From: Methanomassiliicoccaceae archaeon
GTDB taxonomy: Archaea; Thermoplasmatota; Thermoplasmata; Methanomassiliicoccales; Methanomethylophilaceae
NCBI GenBank assembly: GCA_003555025.1
Contig: PWHV01000008.1
Coordinates: forward strand, 1-64,000
Reading direction: 5' to 3'
Length of the DNA stretch: 64,000 bases
In this document: in pieces, positions 44,043 through 52,950 of the stretch
How positions within the stretch are numbered: position 1 is the first letter of the stretch
Layout of the letters: each line of letters starts with the position of its first letter
Notes under the pieces: generated by a model
What the model was told of the DNA's origin: nothing
Seen by the model: only the letters and a program-made list of their open reading frames with translations
Databases searched by the model: none
Made by a program: the position numbers and the translations under genes

Positions 44043-46979
44043 TCAAAGGACGGTCTCCTCGCCGCCGACGAGGACCTTGCCGCCGGCGATCCTCATATGC
44101 TCCGCTCCCGCCTCTATCCTGCGGAACACATCGGCGACGGCGGCGTCGCAGGTGAAGAACAGCACCTGCTGCTCCGCGGCTACAGCGGCGATGGCCTTGG
44201 CGGCCCCCTCGCGTCGGGAGGGGTCGAAACGCACCAGCACGTCATCGAGTATCATCGGCAGCGGCTCGGGAGCGCCCATGGCCCTCGCCAGCGCCAATCG
44301 CAACGAGAGCTGCACCTGGTCCCCCAGGCCGCTGGACCACATATCCTCCTCCTTGCGTGCATGGCGGTCATGGACCACGATGCCGCCCTCGCCCGCCGCT
44401 ATGAGGTCCAGTTCCTTGCCGGTCATCAGACGCAGGTAGCCCTCCGCCTTCTTCACCACCTCCGGCTGCTTGTCCCTCTCGAACTCGTCGCAGGCCTTGC
44501 GCAGGACGCCGTCGGCCAACTTCAATGTGGCCCATCGACGGATGAGGGCCTCCATGTTGGCCTCCGCATCGGCGAGCTCCTCCCTGGCCCTGGCGAGACG
44601 GTCGTCCACCTTGAGGCCCTCTATCTCCCCCTCCGTCCTGCCGAGCTCCGCCTGCGTTCCGTCCCTCTCACGCTCCAGCTCGTCCCGTTGTTGCTGGAGG
44701 GCGGCCGCCCGCTGCTCGGCCTCGCTACGGTCCATCCGCACCATGGCCTCCACCATCCGTTCGAACGACTCGGGGTTCCCGGCGGTCGATGTGAGGGAGC
44801 GGCGCAGCACGGCCTCCTCCTCCCGCGCCGCCTTCAGCTCTCTGCTGCGCTCAGCCATGGATATGAATTCCTCCTCGCCGCCATAGGGCGACAGCAACGC
44901 GTCCATCTCCTCGGCGGCCCTCGTCTCCTCGGCCTCGGCGGCGCGGTCGGCGTCCTCCATCTGGGCGATGCGCTCGCGGTGGCCGTCGGCCCGCTGCTTC
45001 GAGCTCTCGGCGCGTTCCAGCTCGTCCTCCAGGCGATGGACGGTCTGCACCGTGTCGCCGCTGTCCCTGCTTAGCTCGCGGGCGACGGCGGCGACTTCCT
45101 CCTCGTATTCGGCGACGGCGGCCTTCTTGGCCTCCAGCCTCCCGCGGGCCTCGTCGATGTCGTCCTTGAGGGAGCGGACCTTCTCGATGACGCTGACGTT
45201 CAGCGGCACCAGCTCCGGTTCCTCGTAATGTGGCCAATTCGCCCCCCTCAGGGCGTCCTCCCATGTCTCCTGCGCCTCGCCCTTCTGCACCTCCAGGGCC
45301 TCCAGCCGCTCCCGCAGGCCCGCCAGCCGCTGCCTTTTGGCGGCGGCATCCTCGGACAGTTCCTCATGGCGGCGTAGGAGGCTCTGGGCCTCGCTGTACC
45401 CCCGGATGCGCTGGTCGATGCCCTCCCTCCAGGCGTCCAGGCCATCGCGGTCGGCGGGAACGCCCTCAGGGAGCAGGGCGCAGAGCGAGGCCACGGCCTG
45501 GTCTATCGCCCGGGACCTCTCCTCGCTTCTGCGCGAGCGCTCCCTGCGACTCCAGAGGCCGTATCCGAACAGGACGGCCGCGCCGGCGGCGCCGCCTAAG
45601 CCCAGTAGCGTCTCGCCGCTCAACGCCCCCGCGGCCGCCAGCACCGCCATCAGGGCCGCCGCCGCAACGGCGGGCGGCGACCTGTCCGGCGGCAGGGGCC
45701 GCTGCTCAGCCCTCTCCACGCCGCGCTGCAGCGCCTCGGCCTCTCTCAGCCTTCCCTTCTCCTCCTGAGGGTCGGGCGGCAGGGAGGGTGGGTCCCCGGG
45801 GCCCTCTGTGGCCTGGGACTCGGCGTCGACGATCTGCAGCCTCAGCGCTGAGATGCCTTCATCGATGTCGCTCAGGACGCGGTCGGCCCGCTTGCCCTTC
45901 TCCATGAACGAGATGGACACGTCCGCCTCCATTATGCGATCCTCGTCCCAGTCCAGCCTCCCTGACTCCTTGCGCCGCTCCCGCTCCTTCCGCTCCACTG
46001 TCTCTGTGAGCAGGGGAATCTCCTTGAGGCCGTCGCGGTAGATGGACAGGTTGGCGGCGAGGCGGCGCAGCTCCTCGGCGCGGGACAGCAGCCCCTCGTC
46101 GACGCTGACGCCCTCCAGCTCCCTCTCCAGTCTGCCGATGTCCCCGGCGAGGGTGCGGCGCTTCGACCGCAGCTCCTCCAGCTTGGACTTCAGCTCCTTT
46201 AGGCGCTCCTCCCCGCCCGCGGGGAATCCTTCGGAATCCTGGAGTCGGACGATGGCCTCCTCACAATCCCGCAGCTTGACCCAGTTCTCCCGCTGCTCGT
46301 TGAGCTTGTTGAGCCAGAGAAGCTCCTTGTCGATGGTCGACATCTCCCCCTTCAGGGAATCCAAGTGCTCAGCGAGCCGCTCCCTCTCCGCCACCAGGGC
46401 ATCGAACCCCTCCACCCTCTCCTCGAGGGCCCTGACCTCCTCCCTCTTCTCCTCGATGGTGTTGTACAGGACCTCCAGCGCCTTGTCGGACTTGGCGGAT
46501 TTCCGCTTCCCCATCATCGCTTCGGTGGCGCTGCTCAGCGAGGAGAACGCTCCGGGAAGGTTCCTCGCCCCCGCGTCGCTGACGATGCGCCCCCTCATCC
46601 TCCCCAGCGCTCCGCTGCGGGACAGGTCGGCGAGGCCGATGGCGAACATGCTCTCGTACGTCTCTATGTCCATGCCGTGGAACAGGTCATGGGGGAGGGG
46701 CCCGCCGTCGCGGTCACGCAATTTAGCGCCCTCGCGCTCGATGACCTTGCGGGAGCCGTCCTCCATCTCCACCATCACCGAGCCGCGATGGTCCTTGTCG
46801 GGACGGGGATAGCGCTTCTTGTTGTAGCCGGCGGGGAAGAGGCCGGAGCGGATGAACTCCATCAGCGAGCTCTTGCCGCTCTCGTTGTCGCCCACCACCA
46901 CCGATAGCCCGGGAGGGAACTCCGCCCGCAGGCCGTTGATGCCGGCGTAGCGCTCCGCCTCCACCGAGCGTATCCTCAT
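44043..46979 (-). CDS. yhaN: YhaN-type AAA ATPase (SbcC/Rad50-like)
   Basis: A 978-residue SMC-like ATPase. Walker A is VVGDNESGKSSLMEF near residue 32; the C-terminal half has SSGLGDQVQLSLRLALARAM (signature) and PMILDDVLVRFD (Walker B). Two long coiled coils lie between. Instead of a zinc hook the middle holds two hydrophobic helices (AVAAAALMAVLAAAGALSG and GAAGAAVLFGYGLW), as in bacterial YhaN, which suggests membrane attachment. It follows yhaO with a 4-nt overlap. Role: probably DNA end processing or repair together with the YhaO nuclease. Confidence 0.82.
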   Translation of the reverse strand: MRIRSVEAERYAGINGLRAEFPPGLSVVVGDNESGKSSLMEFIRSGLFPAGYNKKRYPRPDKDHRGSVMVEMEDGSRKVIEREGAKLRDRDGGPLPHDLFHGMDIETYESMFAIGLADLSRSGALGRMRGRIVSDAGARNLPGAFSSLSSATEAMMGKRKSAKSDKALEVLYNTIEEKREEVRALEERVEGFDALVAERERLAEHLDSLKGEMSTIDKELLWLNKLNEQRENWVKLRDCEEAIVRLQDSEGFPAGGEERLKELKSKLEELRSKRRTLAGDIGRLERELEGVSVDEGLLSRAEELRRLAANLSIYRDGLKEIPLLTETVERKERERRKESGRLDWDEDRIMEADVSISFMEKGKRADRVLSDIDEGISALRLQIVDAESQATEGPGDPPSLPPDPQEEKGRLREAEALQRGVERAEQRPLPPDRSPPAVAAAALMAVLAAAGALSGETLLGLGGAAGAAVLFGYGLWSRRERSRRSEERSRAIDQAVASLCALLPEGVPADRDGLDAWREGIDQRIRGYSEAQSLLRRHEELSEDAAAKRQRLAGLRERLEALEVQKGEAQETWEDALRGANWPHYEEPELVPLNVSVIEKVRSLKDDIDEARGRLEAKKAAVAEYEEEVAAVARELSRDSGDTVQTVHRLEDELERAESSKQRADGHRERIAQMEDADRAAEAEETRAAEEMDALLSPYGGEEEFISMAERSRELKAAREEEAVLRRSLTSTAGNPESFERMVEAMVRMDRSEAEQRAAALQQQRDELERERDGTQAELGRTEGEIEGLKVDDRLARAREELADAEANMEALIRRWATLKLADGVLRKACDEFERDKQPEVVKKAEGYLRLMTGKELDLIAAGEGGIVVHDRHARKEEDMWSSGLGDQVQLSLRLALARAMGAPEPLPMILDDVLVRFDPSRREGAAKAIAAVAAEQQVLFFTCDAAVADVFRRIEAGAEHMRIAGGKVLVGGEETVL

Positions 46980-48190
46980 TCATCCCCTCCCAGCAGCCTC
47001 TCGAACAGCTCGATGGCGGCGTCCTCGGAGAGCTGCGCGACCTCCAGGTCGCTTATGTTGCGGATCCATTCGCTGAACCGGCCCGCCCCCTCCGCCTCCT
47101 CGAGGAAGGAGCGCACACTCTCCGGCGCCGAGCCGCAGCCCTCGGCGTGCCTCAGCACCGTCGCTAGAAGGTCCTCGCCGCCGCGGCGCCTCTCGAGGTC
47201 GACGGGCGGCCTGCTGCTGACCTTGAAGCGGGCGAGCCGCGACCCGCGGCGGCGGCATATCTCCTCCGCCACGTCGGAGGCGACGCCCTCCTTCCTCAGA
47301 TCCGTGTCCAGGTGGCCGCGGCCCACGAACTCCACCACGCTGATCGTCTTGCCGTGATGGGAGGGCGTCTCGGCGGGGTCCAGGAGGTCCAACGTCTCCG
47401 TTCCGCCGATGTCCACCGTCAGCCTCTCCCAGCTGAAGGGCGCCAGGGGGCGGAACTCCATCGATGAGACCTCGCCCCCGTCCACCGTGACCAGGTAGCA
47501 TCCCTTCTCCCCCGTCTCGTTGACATGCCTTCCTTGGCTGTTGCCCGCGTAGGCCACGTGCGGCCTCTCGTTGAGCAATTGGCGCGCATGCACATGCCCT
47601 AGCGCCCAGTAGTGGAAACCGCGCGACACCAGGTTGGCGAGGCTGGTCTGCGCGTACTCCCCGTGGCCGCTGGCGCCGATGTTGCAGTGCAGTACGGCGA
47701 TGTCGAAGGCCTCCCCCTTCGGTCCCATGAGGAGGCTGAGGTCCTCGGCGGTCTCTCTGGTGGCGTAGCTCACTCCGCACACGTCGGCCGCCTTGCGGCC
47801 GTCCTTCATCACCGGGTGCGTCTCTGGCTCCGGGCCGAAACGCAGCACGTTCCCCGGCAGCGACACCGAGGAGGGCCACTCGTCGAGCGGGTCGTGGTTG
47901 CCGCAGGCGATGAACACAGGGATGCCGTGGTCGCCGGCGCGGGCCATGGCATCCCGGAAACGGAACTGGGCCCGGACGGAGCGACTCTCGTTGTCGAAGA
48001 CGTCGCCGGCGACCACGATGAAGTCGGCGCCCTCCTCGACGGCGAGGTCCACCATCCGCTCCATGGCGACGAACGTCGCCTCCCTCATCTCGTCCCCCCA
48101 GGCGGGGTCCCGGCGCATCAGGCCCTGGAACTGGCTGTCCAGGTGCAGGTCGGCGCAATGCAGGAAGCGGAACGTGGCGTCGCCTTTCAT
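46976..48190 (-). CDS. yhaO: Metallophosphoesterase, YhaO/SbcD-type nuclease
   Basis: Calcineurin-like phosphoesterase of 404 residues. The five motifs are present: HCADLHLDSQF (I), VVAGDVFDN (II), ACGNHDPLD (III), VLHCN (IV) and WALGHVHAR (V). A C-terminal domain of about 150 residues follows that likely contacts the ATPase. It is first in a two-gene operon with yhaN (ATGA overlap), the SbcD/Mre11-SbcC/Rad50 arrangement. A TATA-like TTTTTATATCC on this strand lies near 48210-48221. Confidence 0.87.
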   Translation of the reverse strand: MKGDATFRFLHCADLHLDSQFQGLMRRDPAWGDEMREATFVAMERMVDLAVEEGADFIVVAGDVFDNESRSVRAQFRFRDAMARAGDHGIPVFIACGNHDPLDEWPSSVSLPGNVLRFGPEPETHPVMKDGRKAADVCGVSYATRETAEDLSLLMGPKGEAFDIAVLHCNIGASGHGEYAQTSLANLVSRGFHYWALGHVHARQLLNERPHVAYAGNSQGRHVNETGEKGCYLVTVDGGEVSSMEFRPLAPFSWERLTVDIGGTETLDLLDPAETPSHHGKTISVVEFVGRGHLDTDLRKEGVASDVAEEICRRRGSRLARFKVSSRPPVDLERRRGGEDLLATVLRHAEGCGSAPESVRSFLEEAEGAGRFSEWIRNISDLEVAQLSEDAAIELFERLLGGDE

Positions 48191-48236
48191 TATGAGTATA
48201 AGATAAAGAAAAAGGATATAAAAACGGTTTGAATGG

Positions 48237-48449
48237 TCAGCCGAAGGTGCGCTCGCGGATGACCCTCTCCACGTCCACCTTGCCGGCGTGCCTTATGGGA
48301 ACCACGACGGCGGCCACGGTGAAGAATAGGCCCATGATGACCAGCATCTCCTCCTTGACAGCCCTCAGCTCCAGACCTTTCAGGACCTCGGTAGCCTCTC
48401 CGCTGGAGAAGTAGCCCTTGTCCACCCCGTCAAGCTCCACCAAAGACAT
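48237..48449 (-). pseudogene. Collapsed ABC transporter: ATPase start joined to an unrelated end
   Basis: A 70-residue reading frame. Residues 1-40 match the beginning of a LolD/MacB-type ABC ATPase (SLVELDGVDKGYF, EVLKGLELRAVKEEMLVIMG) up to just before where the Walker A loop should begin. It then switches to a hydrophobic helix and a basic tail (LFFTVAAVVVPIRHAG, VDVERVIRERTFG) that looks like the end of an ABC permease. An in-frame deletion joining the ATPase start to the permease end is the simplest account. It cannot bind ATP. Alternatively it is a new small membrane protein. Confidence 0.5.
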
Positions 48450-48493
48450 CTTCGGCCAGCCTTTCAGGAGTACAAGATGCTCGGTGGTTCATT

Positions 48494-48805
48494 TCAATTT
48501 CCAATGTTCCGATCACCGCGGGCGAAGAAGGCCAGGGCTACCGAGCCCACCGCCGGCACCACCAGCAGCCCCACGAGGGCGACGGCGCTGTTGTCCAGCA
48601 CCTCGCCGGTGAAACCCAAGGCGATGATGAGGAACGCCATCAGGGTCATGCCCACGCCCACGGTCCTCGCCAGGCCCTGGGAGTCCTCGCGGTTCTCATT
48701 GTTGGGGCCGGCGATGATGTCCAGCGCCTTGCCCGTCCAGATGGAGAGGCCGATGAGCAGCATGGAGAACCCCAGGACGATGGCGAGTATGGCGGTGATG
48801 TTCAT
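48494..48805 (-). CDS. Small membrane protein, DUF3784-like
   Basis: 103 residues with three hydrophobic helices: AILAIVLGFSMLLIGLSIW, TLMAFLIIALGFTG and AVALVGLLVVPAVGSVALAFF. The polar loop between helices 1 and 2 (AGPNNENREDSQGLAR) resembles small DUF3784-type membrane proteins. No function is known. It lies 44 nt upstream of the collapsed ABC gene on the same strand. Confidence 0.55.
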   Translation of the reverse strand: MNITAILAIVLGFSMLLIGLSIWTGKALDIIAGPNNENREDSQGLARTVGVGMTLMAFLIIALGFTGEVLDNSAVALVGLLVVPAVGSVALAFFARGDRNIGN

Positions 48806-48870
48806 ATTTGCCCTCCGCGGTACTGGACCGGTCTGGATTCCTTATGCGGAAACCAATAGAAATACATTGC

Positions 48871-49989
48871 TCACCAGTCCCCGTAGCGGCCATGGTCCTC
48901 GGCCGCCCTCACCAGGGCCAGTATGTTCCCCGGCGGCGAATAGGGCGGCACCTCGCAGCTCGTTCCCAGTATGAACCCCTTGGGGCTGTCCCTTCCGTCG
49001 ACGATCTGCCGCGCCGCCTCGTCGTAGATCGCCTTGGGGTTGGGCATGGTGAACCGCTTGGTGTCCACCGACGGCATGATCGTCGCCTTGTCCCCGAACA
49101 TGGCCTTCATCTCCTCGGCGGGATAGACCTCCCGCCCCTTGTAGCCCACGTGGACGATGGTCAGCGGCGAATAGATTATGCGGTTTTCGAAGAGGTGGAG
49201 GTCGGCGTCGTGGTTGCCGCAGAAGTGATAGAATACCTGGGGGCCGGCGCCGCGGGTGAAGGCCTGTCTAACGAGGTACTCCAGATTGTCGGCGGACACC
49301 TTCTCTATGGTCTCGGGGGGCATAATGTCGCTGTTGGCGAGCACCGAGCCGGTGGTGAGCAGGGCCATGCCGTAGGTCTTGGCCATCGCCTCGGCGCCGG
49401 CGACGGCGGTGTCGGTGTACTTGCGCACCAGCTTGAGAGCGAGGTCGAGGTCGGTGAGGGTCCACATCAGGAACTCCTCTATGCCTGCCAGACCGGCCGC
49501 CGACCCCTCGGGCTCGGGGCAGGGTGAGATGGGGACGAACATCTCCGGCAGCTTCTCCTTGATGTAATCGTAGGCGCCGCTGAGCTGCCTGAAGGTGAAC
49601 ATGTCCTTGATTCCTTCAGCATCGGGGACCTCGAGGTTGTCGACGTCCTCGGGGCCGTGCACCACGGGGCCCTCCGGCACCGGCGGGGTGAGGTCCATGA
49701 ACTTGAGCTTGGTGCCCAGCTCTGACATCCACGGGTGGGCGAAGTAGTACTTGGTGACCGGCAGAAGGTCGTAGAGCTGCTGCACATAGGCCAGGCAATG
49801 CGCCCCCAGCTTCGGCCTCTCGTAGAAGTCCCGTATGCTGTGACCGCAGGCCACGGTGGAGTGGGAGAGCATCATGGGGTCCACCGGCACGTGGTCCGCC
49901 TCCCCGCCCAGCACGGCGGCGGCGTACCGCCTTCTGGCGTTCGCCTGCCAATCCTTGTCGGTCGGCGGGAAGAGCTCGGAGACGTCCAT
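48871..49989 (-). CDS. UroD/MtaA-family cobalamin-dependent methyltransferase
   Basis: A 372-residue member of the uroporphyrinogen decarboxylase superfamily. The zinc-site pattern of methylcobamide:CoM methyltransferases (MtaA, MtbA) is seen: His-x-Cys in FYHFCGNHDADL and a later Cys in LGTSCEVPPYSPPGN. UroD proper lacks these. So it likely moves a methyl group from a corrinoid to a thiol such as coenzyme M. No substrate-specific partner or corrinoid protein is adjacent. It diverges from cobyric acid synthase, 100 nt away. Confidence 0.75.
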   Translation of the reverse strand: MDVSELFPPTDKDWQANARRRYAAAVLGGEADHVPVDPMMLSHSTVACGHSIRDFYERPKLGAHCLAYVQQLYDLLPVTKYYFAHPWMSELGTKLKFMDLTPPVPEGPVVHGPEDVDNLEVPDAEGIKDMFTFRQLSGAYDYIKEKLPEMFVPISPCPEPEGSAAGLAGIEEFLMWTLTDLDLALKLVRKYTDTAVAGAEAMAKTYGMALLTTGSVLANSDIMPPETIEKVSADNLEYLVRQAFTRGAGPQVFYHFCGNHDADLHLFENRIIYSPLTIVHVGYKGREVYPAEEMKAMFGDKATIMPSVDTKRFTMPNPKAIYDEAARQIVDGRDSPKGFILGTSCEVPPYSPPGNILALVRAAEDHGRYGDW

Positions 49990-50089
49990 GGACAGGCAAT
50001 GTCGGTGGCGCTAAATAGATTTGTCCGGGAAAGGTTCTTTATCCGCGTTCAGCATTGGTGTTGGATAATACATCCATCCGAGGTATGTC

Positions 50090-51892
50090 ATGCAATGGGT
50101 GAAGGAAGAGGTCCGTGATGAGCTCAAGAGCGGGCACAGGGGGCCGGACGAGAGCTGCCAGTACCACCCCTGCCACTTCGACGGGCAGGACTGCAGCTGG
50201 TGCTTCTGCCCCTTCTACCCGTGCCACAGGCCGGAGCTGGGGGCGACGGTGGTGTCCAAGCGCAGCGGCGAGCCGGTCTGGAGCTGCGTGGACTGCGAGT
50301 TCCTCCATCGTCAGGACGTGTCCCGCGCCGCGCGGGAGCTGATCCGCGGCGAGGGCATCGAGGACCCTGACGACCCCCGTTTGGCGGGAATCTTCGATGA
50401 GCTCATTGCGCGATTCAACACCCGTGCCAAAGCGTTGATGGTGCTGGGGGCGACCTCGGACGCCGGCAAGTCCATCGTGGCCACCGCGCTGTGCCGGGTG
50501 CTGTCCGACATGGGTTACGCGGTGGCGCCGTTCAAGTCGCAGAACATGAGCCTGAACTCCTTCGTCACCCATGGCGGCGACGAGATATCCCGGGCGCAGC
50601 ACCTGCAGGCGTTGGCGGCGAGGATGGAGCCCGACCATCACGTCAACCCCATCCTGCTCAAGCCCAAGGGCGACGCCGTGTCGCAGGTGGTGGTGGAGGG
50701 AAGGCCCTACGCGGACCATGACGTGCGCTCCTATTACGAGGAGTTCGTACCTGGCGAGGGCACGGCGGTGATGAGGCGGAACATCGAGTACCTGATGCGC
50801 AAGAACGATTACGTGGTCATGGAGGGCGCGGGCTCGCCGGCGGAGATCAACATCTACCACTGCGACATCGCCAACATGGGCGCCGCCAAGGCCGCCGGCG
50901 CCGACTGCATCCTAGTGGTGAACATCGAGAAGGGCGGCGCCTTCGCCTACGCTTACGGGACGATCATGCTGATGCCGGAGGAGGACAGATCCATGGTGAA
51001 GGGGATATTGATCAACAACATGCGCGGCGACGCGTCCTGCCTCGACGAGGGCATCAAGGAGCTGGAGGGCCGGCTGGGCGTGCCGGTGCTGGGAGTGCTC
51101 CCGCATTTGGACCTGAAGCTCCCCAAGGAGGACTCGCTGGGATGCCGGGACATCGACGGCGAGGGGGCGGTGGTGGCGGTGATACGGCTGCCGCGCCTGT
51201 CCAACTTCACCGACTTCGACGCGTTGGAGCTAGAAGGGGCCAACGTCCGCTTCGTGGATGACCCCGCCGAGCTGTCCGACGCCGACATGGCGGTCATCCC
51301 GGGGAGCAAGAACACCATCGGGGACCTGGAGTGGCTGAAGGGCAAGGGGTTCCCGGAGAAGCTGCGGGAGCTCAAGGGCAAGGTGCCCATCCTGGGCATC
51401 TGCGGCGGCTACCAGATGATGGGCGACCGCATCGACGACCCTCTGGCGGTGGAGGGCCCGGCGCCCTCTTCCACGGAGGGGATAGGACTGCTGCGCCTGT
51501 CCACGGTCTTCGACAGCCGGGAGAAGAGCACGGTGCAGGTGGAGGGCGAGGCCCCCGGAGGCGGCCGACTGCGCGGCTACGAGATACACATGGGCCGCAG
51601 CGACCGCCACGGCCATGCGCCGCTCTTCCGCCTCAAGAACGGCGACGGATGGAGGGACGAGGGCTGCCTCGACGAGGAGATGATGTTGATGGGGAGCTAC
51701 GTACACGGGCTCTTCGACCTCCCCGCCTTCCGCGCCTTCGCGCTGTCCATGGCGGGGAAGGGGCCGAAGGACGGGGAGGGGGATGACCACGATGACAGCG
51801 TGGAGGAGGGCCTCGACCGCCTGGCGGAGGCTTTCCGCGCCGCCGTCGACGAGGACGCTCTGTTGGGGGGCATGCTGGGGGCGCTGCGATGA
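50090..51892 (+). CDS. cobQ: Cobyric acid synthase with N-terminal Cys-rich domain
   Basis: Amidates the corrin ring (four side chains) in cobamide synthesis. Residues 20-75 are a cysteine-rich small domain (DESCQYHPC, DCSWCFCPFYPC, WSCVDCEF) that probably binds metal. The ATPase domain starts LMVLGATSDAGKSIVATAL, then QNMSLNSF and NPILLKPKGD. The class I glutaminase domain has the catalytic Cys in LGICGGYQMMG and His in GSYVHGLFD. 600 residues, longer than usual because of the extra domain. TATA-like GGATAATACA lies about 22 nt upstream. A CobQ-like ATPase gene overlaps its end (ATGA). Confidence 0.93.
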   Translation: MQWVKEEVRDELKSGHRGPDESCQYHPCHFDGQDCSWCFCPFYPCHRPELGATVVSKRSGEPVWSCVDCEFLHRQDVSRAARELIRGEGIEDPDDPRLAGIFDELIARFNTRAKALMVLGATSDAGKSIVATALCRVLSDMGYAVAPFKSQNMSLNSFVTHGGDEISRAQHLQALAARMEPDHHVNPILLKPKGDAVSQVVVEGRPYADHDVRSYYEEFVPGEGTAVMRRNIEYLMRKNDYVVMEGAGSPAEINIYHCDIANMGAAKAAGADCILVVNIEKGGAFAYAYGTIMLMPEEDRSMVKGILINNMRGDASCLDEGIKELEGRLGVPVLGVLPHLDLKLPKEDSLGCRDIDGEGAVVAVIRLPRLSNFTDFDALELEGANVRFVDDPAELSDADMAVIPGSKNTIGDLEWLKGKGFPEKLRELKGKVPILGICGGYQMMGDRIDDPLAVEGPAPSSTEGIGLLRLSTVFDSREKSTVQVEGEAPGGGRLRGYEIHMGRSDRHGHAPLFRLKNGDGWRDEGCLDEEMMLMGSYVHGLFDLPAFRAFALSMAGKGPKDGEGDDHDDSVEEGLDRLAEAFRAAVDEDALLGGMLGALR

Positions 51893-52719
51893 GCTCGCTG
51901 ATGATGGTGGGGGCCAGCTCGGCGGCGGGCAAGAGCACCGTCTGCGCCATGCTCTGCCGCCTGATGAGGCGCCGCGGCATGGATGTGGTGCCGTACAAGA
52001 CCCTGAACCTCTCCTTGAACTCGTTCGTCGACCACGACGGCGGGGAGATGGGCATGTCGCAGGCATTTCAGGCCTGGGCCTGCGGCCTGGAGCCCGATTG
52101 CCGCATGAACCCGGTCCTCATCAAGCCCCATGCGGAGGGGAGGATGCAGACCGTTATCGCCGGACGCGTTGCTGACGGGAGCGGGCTGCGGGAACGGGCG
52201 TTCGCCGAGGCCATGGGATGCTTCCGCTCCCTCTCCGACGAGCATGAGCACATCGTCGTCGAGGGCTCTGGCTCGGCGGCGGAGATAAACCTCCGCCACA
52301 GCGACATCGCCAACATGCGCACCGCCCGCGCCACCGCCTCGCCGGTGGTGATCGTCGGCGACATCGACTCCGGCGGGGTGTTCGCCGGCATCTATGGCAC
52401 GTACATGCTCCTGCCCGAGGAGGACCGTGCCCTGGTGAAGGGTTTCATCATAAACCGGTTCCGCGGCGACGCCTCCATACTGGATGCTGCGCTTCGTCGC
52501 ATCGAGGAGGAGACGGGCATGCGCTGTTTCGGCGTGATGCCCTACCTGCCTTTCCGGCTACCCAGTGAGGACTCCCTCGACATGGGGGCGCCGGGCGAGC
52601 TGGAGGGCGAGGACGTCCGGGGGGCGTGGATGGACAACCTCGACCGCCTCGCCGACGAGGCGGAACGATCGCTGGACGTTGACGGCCTCCTATCACTCAT
52701 GAAGGACTCAACCGCCTGA
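51889..52719 (+). CDS. CobQ-like ATPase domain protein without glutaminase
   Basis: A 276-residue paralogue of the first half of CobQ. P-loop VGASSAAGKSTVCAML, TLNLSLNSFVDHDGGEMG, RMNPVLIKP, VEGSGSAAEINLRHSDIANM and GDIDSGGVFAGIYGTY all match. The glutamine amidotransferase half is absent and the gene ends normally, so this is not a random cut. It is translationally coupled to full-length cobQ. It might borrow the CobQ glutaminase, use free ammonia, or act on another corrinoid or tetrapyrrole carboxylate. Function unknown. Confidence 0.75.
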   Translation: MSSLMMVGASSAAGKSTVCAMLCRLMRRRGMDVVPYKTLNLSLNSFVDHDGGEMGMSQAFQAWACGLEPDCRMNPVLIKPHAEGRMQTVIAGRVADGSGLRERAFAEAMGCFRSLSDEHEHIVVEGSGSAAEINLRHSDIANMRTARATASPVVIVGDIDSGGVFAGIYGTYMLLPEEDRALVKGFIINRFRGDASILDAALRRIEEETGMRCFGVMPYLPFRLPSEDSLDMGAPGELEGEDVRGAWMDNLDRLADEAERSLDVDGLLSLMKDSTA

Positions 52720-52899
52720 GGCCACCGGCAGCGCCCGCACGCGATCGGCGTCCGCGGGCACGGCGGTCATGGGGACCGGCCTCCCCTCCATCAGGAAGAT
52801 GTGCGAGTCGGGCAGCACCCCCAAGGCCAAGGCTATCTGCTCCAGGCTGCGGCCCTCCACCGCCACCTTCCTCTCCCCGTCCTTGGTGACCAGAATCAT
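52708..52899 (-). CDS. Ubiquitin-like small carrier protein (ThiS/MoaD/SAMP-like)
   Basis: A 63-residue beta-grasp protein ending in Gly-Gly (VRALPVASGG), the C-terminus needed for adenylation and thiocarboxylation. The pattern MILVTKDGERKVAVEGRS, then LEQIALALGV and FLMEGRPVPM, fits ThiS/MoaD-like folds. It may be a sulfur carrier or a protein modifier (SAMP). ATG 52899 gives the usual length; ATG 52917 would add MASPSP. A TATA-like ATTTTATC on this strand lies near 52928. No E1-like enzyme is in the window. Confidence 0.7.
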   Translation of the reverse strand: MILVTKDGERKVAVEGRSLEQIALALGVLPDSHIFLMEGRPVPMTAVPADADRVRALPVASGG

Positions 52900-52950
52900 C
52901 GGCGACGGTGATGCCATCAGCGATAAAATGCTTTGCCCCGGACATAACGG

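Noticed and set aside
6017-52719. In-frame TAG codons as pyrrolysine sites
   Set aside because: Every TAG I met lies at the natural end of a recognisable protein and no mtmB, mtbB or mttB homologue is in the window, so nothing here needs pyrrolysine.
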